Assembly: GCA_026874595.1 (NCBI GenBank)
Contig: CM049322.1
Location: forward strand, 8,944,400 to 9,008,399
From: Sipunculus nudus
Lineage: Eukaryota > Annelida > Sipuncula > Golfingiida > Sipunculidae
Direction: 5' to 3'
DNA: 64,000 nt
In this document: positions 23,130 to 35,100 of the stretch, piece by piece
Layout: each line of letters begins with the position of its first letter
Numbering within the stretch: position 1 is the stretch's first letter
The notes under the pieces: model-generated
What the model saw: only the letters and a program-made list of their open reading frames with translations
The model's database searches: none
Told to the model about the DNA's origin: nothing
Translations under genes and position numbers: made by a program

Positions 23130-26100
23130 GTGAGTGTTTAACTGTTTATGCAAAGTTCATTACGATAAAGAACCAAACTAAAGCACTTAAATGACTGAGC
23201 TGTGAGGAATGTTTGCATTTAGAGGATTTTCATATTTTCTGTCATTTTTTTTTCATATTTGCATAGCAAATTTTGAAAAAAAGCTTTAAGAATAATGAAC
23301 TTTCATTTAAGTGGCAGGTCTATATATCATGGAATCCAGTTCTGGTAGTTTTCCCATCTAAATCTTTTTTTTAAAATCCTTCAGTAAAAGTTAGCAATAT
23401 CCTTCACACAGACAATGAGACAGAGAGACAAAGATGAAAATATCCAACCCCATCAGTAGAAGAAATCTTGTACCTCCTCAATTCTTAAATTGATGTATCG
23501 TTAGTTTCTTTTGATGACTATTGACACCGACTTTTGAGTTCATCGTCTATATCTCCAGGTCATCAGCTAATTTCTCACCCAAACGTTGGTCCCTGTTACC
23601 CAGCTGGGTATGAGGACCAGCAGAGTGTAGCCCGTGACTGGGTTAATCACATCGATCATCATAGTGTGATTAAATGCCTCGTTATCATGGACTACTTTAT
23701 TAACCTCTCCCCTGCTGCTGTCGTCCCAGACTCTCGGAGGCTGAAAGAATCTCATGACGACTTCTTGATCTGTCTTTGATGTTAATGATGAGCGCTGCTC
23801 TTTTTGAGTGTGATCCCAGTACAGTGAAGTCAAACTTGTGTTTATGTCCATTCTGGTCCCAGTCGTTTATTGAGTGTCATTTAAGTGTTGTCTGATCTCT
23901 TTTTGCAAGGATGGTTGCAAGTCCAGTGGTGATTGTTAAAGTGTCAGCATCATTGTAACAGATATGAAATACTTTGGTTGTTTTTAGCTCAGCTGACTAT
24001 AAGTCATCTGAGCTATAGTCGTGGTCCATTGTCCGTCGTCGTCCGTCTGTCTGTCCGTCCGTCCGTCCGTCCGTCCGTCCGTCCGTAGATGTGGCACGTT
24101 TTGAAACCATAAGACCTAGGAATCCAAAATTCAGCATAATGTTAGATGTCCCCAAGATCTCCTACCAAGCCGAAAACTGGGTCTTTGCGACTTCGTTCCT
24201 TTGAGAAATTAAGGAAAAACCTCAATTTTTTATTAAAATCCTATTTTCACACTTCAGGACTGCCTAATATCAAAACCACTCATCTGTTTTTCCTTATATT
24301 TACCATAAATATTCCTCTATATAGTTCCTATGTACATGCCAGAAATTAAGTCTGTAAAGTATAAATTCTTTAAGTTATGGGCCCAAACATAATGGACTTT
24401 GTAAAAAATTAGGAAAAATAATAACTCACTTAACATGAAAAATTTTGAAACTAGAGTCTATTTTCTCAAGTATATAACTATGTTTAATTAAGATTCAATT
24501 GTTTACCCAAAATTAGATCTGAATTTTGTAAATTTTTTAAGTTATTAGCATAAAAAAAAAATCAGTACCTTAAATTTTGCCCAACTTTGACCATGGCACG
24601 TTTTTTTCCTGTAAGCACCATTGATTTAATTTTCACAGCATGTAAACATAAATATTTAATTTGTCTAAATCTGAAATTTGAAAATAAAAGCTTGAAAATT
24701 AAGCTAGTTATTGATTTTTTTTCTGTAGTCACTTGCTTTGATTACAGATGCAGGTTCCCACTCCAGGTCACTGGAAATCAGCTATGCCAGGGTTTCTGAT
24801 TTGTTACAGTCACTGGGGGAGATCCCCTGCTGTGACAGGTGTACAGTTATTCTCATATCACCATCCCAATCACCCCCCCCCCCCCCCCCCCCGCAAACCC
24901 AACCCATCAAGTGTTATGCAGTAATTGTTATTGTTTTCACTGTATCTCCTAAATTGTAATGCTGTTTCCACTCCAATATGCAAAAACTTTCCTTGAAAAA
25001 AATAATTCAAGGTGTAATCCAGAAGATGCAATGTTGTGTAATGTAGCATTTTTGAAGAAATCAATTTTCTTTTAAATGATTTTAACAAATATAAATGAAC
25101 CCATCAGTATGCTTAAATTATTATAAAATATGAAGTACATTATGGAGAAATAAAGACACAATTAAAAATTGTGAAATCTAAATCAAGTATTATTTTTAGA
25201 TATTTATTGTTTTGCAGATTTAAAAGATATATTTTTGTGGTAAAAAATAAATAAACATTCGTATGCATGATGTGGTGTTATCTGACAAGATTGACATTTA
25301 TGATGATGCAATTGAGAATTATTAAACAACTTTTATATTCAGATATATATGTTAAATTGGAAATGTATAGAAATATAAACTTAAATTAGAAAATAATTGA
25401 TGTGATAAAAAAATGAGGATTTAATACAAACATTTGTTCATTATTTTCCTGCTTCAGCAGAAATTGAGATCAGGCTTTGTTTGCCCTGTTTTATGTTGTT
25501 AATTAGCTATATTTGAACTGTAATCATTATTTTATAAAAAAAAATACATATATATATATTAAATAATATATATTATACAAAAAAATAGATTCAATTGAAC
25601 AAATGTGTAAACTACTGAAATGTCAACAGTTAATCGAAAAACCAACTAATGATCATGGTAATAGTACAGATCATTTGTTCTCAAACTGCTCACATGCTTT
25701 GGTTTCAACATTAGGAAACACATGGTCAGGTCACAAAATATTTTTTGCAACAATTTCTTGCTCATCAATACAAACCAATCATATAAACCAACCATGGCCT
25801 TTATTACCTCTTCCTCTTACACTTTATCTCCATTAGATATTATTTTAGATTTTTACCTTCAAGGTTAACATCAGCTGAGCACAGTGACCCATAGGTCCCT
25901 TGTTTTATATTCGCCAAGATTTCAAAATTGCAATATTCATGACAGGAGAGTTATTGTAAAATGAAATGGTAAAAGGTGGAAATTATAAATGATAAAAATA
26001 AATCTTGTATATTCAAATATGACTATATTATAAATTATATCTCTCAAAATATCTGCCATTAATAACCAATAGTGTCCACTTGCTTGATGTTCCCTTGGTT

Positions 26101-29100
26101 TCCCATCTAAATGTCAAAATTATGCACACATATTATTTAATAAAACTGATGAATATAATAATGGTACAATCTATTTGTATAGATTTTTTTTGGGTAAGAT
26201 CGAAGATATAAAACCCATGTGAAAAAGTGAAAATATCAAGGCTGATGACATTAACTAAAGATTGCTCTCAAACATTCAAAAGAAAGAGTTCTAGACAAGG
26301 CTGCACTGTCTGCATGTGGATGAAGGCGGTTTCAGGGGTTGTGCTTAGAGTGGGGGTGGTTGCTGATGCTTTGCTTGCTCGTCCAGCATGGCTTCTTCGA
26401 CCAGCTGTCCACAGGAATCTTGGATTCTCTGCGCTTGCCTTGGTCTGGCATTTTAACATCTATCTGTCATTTATTCTATCAGTATCTTCTCCTTTTGCCT
26501 TTCAAGACAGTCAATCATCCTGTCCTACTGTGTCACTGCTGTGGGAGCTGGTGGGGATCTGTCTGTGTCAGATTTTAACGTGACCAGCTCGGGCGCCGAC
26601 TTCACTTTTCTACTGCTGCTGAAAATATCAAAATTTTAACCCCGTGATTATGAAGACTTAGTATATGGAGAGATACAAAATTCTGTTTTCTGCATGCAAT
26701 GCACATAGAATCCAAGCTTTGTTGGGAATTACTTGGAGAGGTCATGATCTTTGATCATGTTAATTTCTAATGGCTATCACATAATCAGCTAAAGTATCAA
26801 ACTTATATAATTTTCACTTGATGACCATCCATATTCAGTACATAAGGACCCTATTTAAGGCAGTTTGTCACTGTTTTGACATTTTTACAATTCTTGCATT
26901 GCAGCATGGGATAGTAGCAATTCGAGACAGTGGTGTGGATCAGGATAATCGCTCGAGCGTGTCGGGGATCAAAGTTCGTCGTATCACTCGGTAAGTCATG
27001 GGAACACATACAGTCACATTTCTGTTCAAGGCAGTGTGAGAAATCTTACTTTGTTTTCATTACTAATAATATTATTATTAGTTCTTATTATATATAAACA
27101 GAAAAATAGCTCATTATAATTTTGGTGACTGTTTAATGGACATATATGGTCTGGACTCATTTATTGGCCACCCGTTTTCTTACAAACTCGTCTTACGCCA
27201 ATAATTCACAAATTCCTGATTTCCCTTCTTTATATGTATCTATGATCGATGATACGCCACCCTTGGTGTTAGAATATACAAGCCAATGTCTTTATTGTGC
27301 ATTTGCACTCTGATGGCCAGTACTTGTCAACATTACCAAGATTTGTCTGTTAGTTAGAATGTGCTGCCACCTGTTAGCTAACCCAATAATTAAAAATTGT
27401 CCACAACTCTCAGCTGGCACTAAACAGTAATACATTTAGGCAGTTGCATATTGACTGTATCTATCAATCTTATTCTCCTTTTTCATAATGATTTTTAGAT
27501 TTATAAGTGTATAACTGCAAACTTGCAGGAATGTTGTCCATTTGCCAGAGCAAGCTGCCATCTGCTGGCCATCTTCAGAATTAAAAACTGGTCACTTCTT
27601 AGTCAGCATATATACTGTGGAAGTGGTTTTGTTAGGAGCGTTTTAATTTTCACGCTTTTTGCCAGAGCTAGATTTGCGCTATAAATTAAGAACACATGTG
27701 ATTTAGATCCTTGACTTTCAAACTTGAGACTCTGGATGGTTATTTTTTTGTTCCAGGTATATCCAACATGGTATGCAAACTTTAAATATAAACATGAACT
27801 AAACAACCTTTAGGATTTACCCGGAACAAAAAAAATAACCATCCCAAGTCTCAAGTTAGAAAGTCTAGGGGAAGAGTAAGAGTCTAATTTGTATAGCACA
27901 AAGGCGCCCCCTTGTAGCAGATGAAAATCAACCAGCCATGTTTGAACAGACGACAGGCTGTATCTCAGTACTCAGGTGGATAAAGACCCACATATACAAA
28001 AATTAATACATTTGCCCCAACTAATTATTATGTAAACCTGCTGTGGATATACCAATCAAACAGACAAAATGCATTTTTTATGCTGACATCTTCCAAATAA
28101 CAGGTGAGAATCTGTCAGTTTAAAAGTTAGAAAGTCTGAGGAAATTATTATTATTTGTGAAATTTATGAGGGGTCTGGCATAGCAGTATCTATCAGAAAC
28201 TATGACTGTGTATTAAGCTTATAAGCTCAGCCCATGGTAAATCTGTCTTGGATGCAGCAGGCTGAAGTCATGCAGATCAGCCCCAGTGTATGATTGGGTG
28301 ATAGGTTTGTAGGTTAAAATTTAGAGTGAATCTCTGAGACGATGTTGTGGTGGAAGGTTTTGATTGGGGGACAAGGGAGTGTTCTGCACAAAGAATGTAA
28401 CTTCTGATGGTTATTATAATTATTTATAATTATAAATAATAATTTATAATTGTTTCAGTATGCATGAAGGTGTCACCCGTTTTCCCAAACTGGAGGAGTG
28501 CGCTCATTTCCACTACGAGTTCGTAGAACTCGGCAAGTTAGAGGTGAGTATAACAACAACACAAGAACAGTTTATATTTTAAACTAGCACTCAGAGATTG
28601 CTGACCTCCGCCAAGTCTGCTCATTACCATGATATGGAAATGTTGGAAATGCAGCATTTTCCTGAAAAAAAAAAATTATAAATGAGTTTTCCCAGTTCTG
28701 AAGAAAATTGGAAAATGTTTTCTTAATATACACGTGGAATATTCCTTAAATTCAGCTGCCAGCCTTAAATCTACTTTGTCAGAAGCCAGTGCCATGCGGC
28801 ATGCAGTATAGTCCTGGGGGTCCAGTGGACACTGACACTATTCAGTCTACCATATATGCTCTAGGATATGCAAAGGAACACCATTTCAACTTGAATCAAT
28901 TCATAATGCTGAATATTTAGATTATATGTGATCTGATATATCCCTGTAAGGCCTGGAGAAATGTCAAGAAAACTCCTTGAAGTTTAACCTACCAGATGAG
29001 TCTAAACACTGTTCAGTAGTGTATATGTCTTCCCATTTCTGTCTATCTGTTTGTTTGTCTTTCCTGTCTGTCTGTGTTTTGCTCTGTCAGGATTAATATC

Positions 29101-32100
29101 TGTCTTTCATATGATCTCTGTCTGCCAGTCAGTATTTTTGGTACAGATGGATCCAGTATAATATATGTTCCTATCCACAGTATTGGAACTGATCCAGAAT
29201 GAAAATAGAGGGCAGGGTAATATTAATTTCTGAATGTACACTGGTATTGGTTTCTCCCCTGAGCGCTGTGTAGTTTGTTGTTTTTCCTGCAGGTGTCACT
29301 GTGTAGCGAGCATGATGAGGGAACAAAACATTACATCGAGGACGCAGACAAGAACCAGCCAGCATTCGTTCTCAAGGTCACCTCCAATGAGAAGGTATGG
29401 CTGGTACGACGCACATACGATGACTTCCGCACACTGGACAAGCAGCTTCACCGCTGTATTTACGACCGCAAGTACAGCATGTTACCCGAGCTGAGGAAGA
29501 ATGAATTCAAAGATGAGATGCTAACGGTAATTAAACCTTTAACTAATAGCCCTTGATAACTTGAAGTTATTCCAGGTGTGATGCTAACATAGCCTATCAA
29601 TTTGATGGTGATTTAATTTTTTGCTTTGTTTAATCTAGATTACACAAATTCCTTTCTGAATTACCAGCTCTGTTTGATCATTTATTATCAAGTGTAAGTC
29701 GTTCTTTGTTTTTATGCAGATCTGGTCAGTATTTTTGTTAGTACATTAGAAATTTGTTTGTGATAACAGGAACATTATATCAGTCGTTAGTTTAGCTATA
29801 TGTAAATATATATGTGTATCATCAACACATTCAAGTAAGAAAATAACAGACGTGTATATATTAACCACCTGCTTCAGAAGCAACCAAACACACAGACAGA
29901 GAGAGTCAGACACACACACACACATGCTTACACATTCATTAAATATAAATTTTCTCTGATTGAATATTTTCATGTGATAGTGATGAGAATATTTCCTTGT
30001 TTTTCCAGGCAACACGTAAACTTCTAACAATGTACGTGAACCGGTTCTCCAGCATCGCCTGCAACAGCATTAACTGCGGGCCTGTCCTTGGGTGGTTTGA
30101 AGTGAGTAAACTCGTTTTTGTCTGAGCTTTGCCATGTTCTACAATTTATGGATGTACTTATTTATTTAGAGGATCTGTACTCTGTATGCTTTCCTACACA
30201 GTGTTGGACATTATCAGAAAAATAGGTTTATGTAAAAAAATCACCAGTACTCACAGATGAAGTGGTTCTTTATATTTTAATGTTAATATATTACGGTTTT
30301 ACAACTTATTCCATTCTTATATAATTTAATTCACTACTGGATTACTGTAGTTTTGATATCTCCGAGAAATATAAGTTTTTAGAATAATTTGTCTGGAATA
30401 TAGATTTCCTGGGATTTACATATATATTTTTTATAAAAAAAAGATTTACAGATAATGTGCCATATTTAACATGATTTCTCAGTAGTTCTGTTAGTGAACA
30501 TTTTCTACCTTTGACCGTTTTCAGCTTGATAACCGTGGCAACCGACTTATCGTTGCTGATGAGTCTGACATCAACACGCCGGCCATCGCTGCTGCCCACG
30601 TCGTAAAACGATACCAGGCCCAGGCTCCTGATGAGCTCTCGTTTGAGGTTCGTAACAACATCCCCCGAAACTGCAGAAGTTGAAACCCGACGAGCCTTTC
30701 AACCTGTTGTAGTGATTAGTCAAATGTCCTTTCTAGCAATTTATTAGAAGCCATCGTGACTCTAAGGAACCTTGGATGTTCAGATTTTACTGTCAGGCAC
30801 TTGTCAGGCAGTCTGTTAGGTTGTAGCTTTTATCATAAGGTTGCTGATTAACATGACAGGGTCAACCTGTATTTTTGTGCTAAAGTCTCAAACAAACGGA
30901 ATGATTAAAAAATGACTGGAAACATTGATGTTGCAAAAGGACTTTGTTATTTACATAACCTCTTCCAGTATTTTCAAACAGCCACCTGCTAGACTACCAT
31001 TGTCCCGTGCCATCTTCTTCCCACATGTATGAGCAAGGATGTTTTTATATTTTATGTTTTACAAAATTAATGTCTTGAAATGTTTTATGATTAAGGTATA
31101 TACATAATTGACAAGGAACAATAATATGTATTTGAACAGAAAATTTGTCAAATCAGTAAAAAACCATCAAACCTAAAACTGAACCGTTACCTTCATAAAC
31201 ACAATAGTTTAGAATATTGTAACATCTTAATGCTGGTTTGTATGACTAGTTGTCCTCTAGTTCTTGACAGTAAACTGCACTAGAGTAAAATGCTGTGTAA
31301 GGTCATTGCCAGATTTGTATAAGATCGTCCTGATTAAAGGTGAAGACTTATCAGATAAATCTGTCTTAACAGGAGGGTGTAAAATGGTACCAGATAAACT
31401 GACCTTAAAAGAGGGTCTGGCTTCTATTTAGAAGTGACTGATAACAATAGTTTACTGTAAACATATTTTTCTGAACCCAATTGACAGCAATTGATGAAAT
31501 TTGTGATTCATTTCTTAAAGATGAAGTCCCATGTGGTTCTAACTCTGGTAATTCCCAATATGAAATGTCTGCGCCTTATAGAATCTTTATTATCACCCGT
31601 CTATGATGGGATGTATTATGGTATACCCACTGTCCATTCGTCCGTCTGTTTGTCTGTTAACTTTTAGTGTTGCCACAATTACTTACAGGGGCTTTCATGG
31701 ATTTTCACAAAACTCACCATAACCACTTTCCAATAGATAATTTCCCCAGAGTTCAATTATGAGCAAAATCCATGCATAATTCATATGGTCAGAGGTCACT
31801 AGGCTACTTTGTGATGTCATTGCGATAACATATGAGGAATATGATGGATTTTGATAAAACTCAACAGCTATATTAATTGATAAAATATCTTGTCTAAGTT
31901 TGATTGCCAACAAAATCCATGAATATTAAATGAGGTCAGAGGTCACCCCACTTAGAAGTGTGACTTACCAAAAATCCTGTGGATTTTCATATAACTCATG
32001 ATGTGTATTAACAAATACAGTTTCTCACCTGAATTTCATTCTCAGCAAATTCACACCTATTTAATGAGGTCAGAGGTCACAAATATGCGACGGGCATATT

Positions 32101-35100
32101 ATGCACCATTTTGCGGTGCTCCTTGTTTCAAGTTGGGTTTGTCCTGGCTTGTCGGTGATTTACTTATTGACTTTATTTCAGGTTGGAGACATCTTGTCTA
32201 TCATTGACATGCCACCTTCACAAGATACTTTGTGGTGGAGGGGCAAGAAGATTACATGTACATTTGAGGTAAAACCTGACAACTGTAGACAGCTGTTGAC
32301 TATAATCCGTTTCATCCCCTCATGTCCACCTGTTTTTTGCTATGAAAATTTTTATTAGGTACATTTCAAGGGAAAAAATTATAGTGTAGAGGAGAGGATT
32401 ATAGAACCTAATTTTCAACTGGGTAACTAGATTCCTACCTTATGCCATATTTGAGTAACAGAATTTTCTGAAAATATGAGAAATCAGTCTACATTTTACA
32501 ACATATCAGACCCACTTATGGCGGTCAAGGTCATTGGTCACATTCAAAAACAGCCTCCACTGACAGCTGCTGATTGGATGATCTCATGTAAACATTCTAA
32601 AAAATATAACCAGCTAAAACAAAGATGGCTGCTTATGGAGGAACATATCATAACTGCCAGATCATGGTGAAGAGACTAAAATGTTGTGAAACATAAACAG
32701 GGGATTTATTGTAAAATTCTTAATTGCCATATTAGGTTGTCACTTCCATATGATGTTTTCTTGGAAATTATTGAAAAATATAATCTTTTAGGAAAATCAG
32801 CTACAAAAAACAGGTGGACAGCAGGTGGTGAAACGGACTATAAATGTTTAATGCTTCAGATTCACTTTTTTGATTAATTAAAAATCATGAAGAAAAACAT
32901 GGAAATTCATCTTGCAAGAGTGGCACCTTCTAGAAATCTGTAGATACCTGTAGATGTCAGACTTAGTCTTTAGTTTTTTATAAAAGTTGCGTCCGACTAA
33001 GCAAGTTCAGTACATTGACCTTGATGTTAATTTTTTTTGGTAAAAAATCTCATTAAATCTTTTTCATTTTTTAAAAATACATAATTTGCAAAGATGCAAC
33101 CTATGGAATATAAAGCTTCCTGCAGCACATAAAGAATAAATAAAGCTATATTCCATAATTACAACTAAGGTCATTGCAGTTGAGCTACCTCCAAGTTGCT
33201 GGTGTTTATCTGGTGCATTGTCTGTGTCACTATGTATTTAGACATAACAATAGCTTGTAAAATATATTGCAGGTTGAGATGGAGGTACGAGACAAATCAC
33301 TAAAATATTAAAGATGGTAGGTTTATGGTGTGCTGTCTGTATATCCTTTTTGATATGCATTTTTTGGGGGAAAATTACCAATAGGGTTGGCCAGCTCTTC
33401 ATAATACTTAATTTTAATTGCAATACTTTTAATAATTAAGAGGTCTGCTTGGTTATTGAAATACTGTTTAATACTCATTCGCTCCAGGTTGGGTTTTTCC
33501 CGAGTGAGAGTGTAGAACTGATCGGGGACATCAACAAGATACCTCAAGCCATGGTGTCAAAGATTCCACAAACACCACCAAAACCAGGTGAGTCATTAAA
33601 CAAACACCACCAAAACCAGGTGAGTCATTAAACAAACACCACCAAAACCAGGTTAGTCATTTAACAAATGCCATCAAAGTCAGATGAGACATTCATAAAA
33701 CGCAACCAAACCAGGTTAGTCATTAAACAAACACCACCAAAACCAGGTGAGTCATTAAACAAACACCACCAAAACCAGGTGAGTCATTAAACAAACACCA
33801 CCAAAACCGGGTGAGTCATTAAACAAACACCACCAAAACCAGTTGAGTCATCAAACACCACCAAAACCAGGTGAGTCATTAAACAAACACCACCATAACC
33901 AGGTGAGTCATTAAACAAACACCACCAAAACCAGGTGAGTCATTAAACAAACACCACCAAAACCAGGTGAGTCATTAAACAAACACCACCAAAACCAGGT
34001 GAGTCATTAAACAAACACCACCAAAACCAGGTGAGTCATTAAACAAACACCACCAAAACCAGGTGAGTCATTAAACAAACGCCACCAAAACCAGGTTAGT
34101 CATTAAACAAACGCCACCAAAACCAGGTTAGTCATTAAACAAACGCCACCAAAACCAGGTGAGTCATTAAACAAACACCACCAAAACCAGGTGAGTCATT
34201 AAACAAACACCACCAAAACCAGGTGAGTCATTAAACAAACGCCACCAAAACCAGGTTAGTCATTGAACAAACGCCACCAAAACCAGGTTAGTCATTAAAC
34301 AAACGCCACCAAAACCAGGTGAGTCATTAAACAAACACCACCAAAACCAGGTGAGTCATTAAACAAACACCACCAAAACCAGGTGAGTCATTAAACAAAC
34401 CACCAAAACCAGGTGAGTCATTAAACAAACACCACCAAAACCAGGTGAGTCATTAAACAAACACCACCAAAACCAGGTGATTCATTCATCAAATGCCACC
34501 AACACAAGGTTAGTCATTAAACAAATGCCTCCAAAACCAGGTGAGTCATTAACCAAAAGCCACCAATACCAGGTTAGTCATTAATCAAACACCACCAATA
34601 CCAGGTGAGTCATTAATCAAACAAATCAAACAAGGGAACTCACCAAGCAAAAGCAACCCATACCAGTTGAGTTAATAATTGAACACCATCCTGGAGCTAG
34701 TGTATGTGGTCTAGTGGTAGAGCACAGGACTCAAAGCTGAGAGTTTGGGAGTTTGAATCACAGCTGAAGGGAGATGAGATTCTTCATGTTCGGCCTCCAC
34801 CCAGGGTGAGAGCTTTGTTTGCTTAATGGGAGGATTGTGCCCCATGGTAGTGTTTCACTCACAAACGAGTGCACCTTTTAGGAGTTCCTCTGGTGTTATG
34901 ACCCAGCAATGGGTATAATAAAATACCCAGGAAGCCCAGGTATGGTGCATAAAGCTAAGTGAGTGCAAGGATAATTTTGTGCAAACCTCCTGTCATTGGT
35001 CCAAAACTGAAATGGAATTCTTCAGATATTTTACTAGGTAAAGCCAGCATTAAAAATGGAGGTGGTTACCTCCGCTAAAAAAAATAATCCAAAGCAAGTT

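Noticed and set aside
24146-24349. Conserved protein shared by two loci (24146-24349 and 35508-35726)
   Set aside because: The similarity is that of the non-coding interspersed repeat; the frames are short, and the frame is lost outside this stretch.
24873-24892. Poly-C run as a regulatory G-quadruplex
   Set aside because: A homopolymer inside an interspersed repeat; length is likely unstable or a sequencing artefact.
29380-29400. Donor site gag aag|gtatgg inside exon 4
   Set aside because: Splicing here would delete the PX signature VWLVRRTYDDF; reading through restores strong family similarity.
33568-34620. Regular direct repeats that could be taken for a CRISPR array
   Set aside because: Units are contiguous and near-identical with no unique spacers, the sequence is eukaryotic, and the unit is clearly derived from the exon 8 donor junction. 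The same applies to 40363-45815 and 10165-11047.
34700-34765. tRNA gene
   Set aside because: A- and B-box-like motifs are present but the acceptor and D stems do not close, and the same ~300-base unit recurs at 48888, so it is a SINE.
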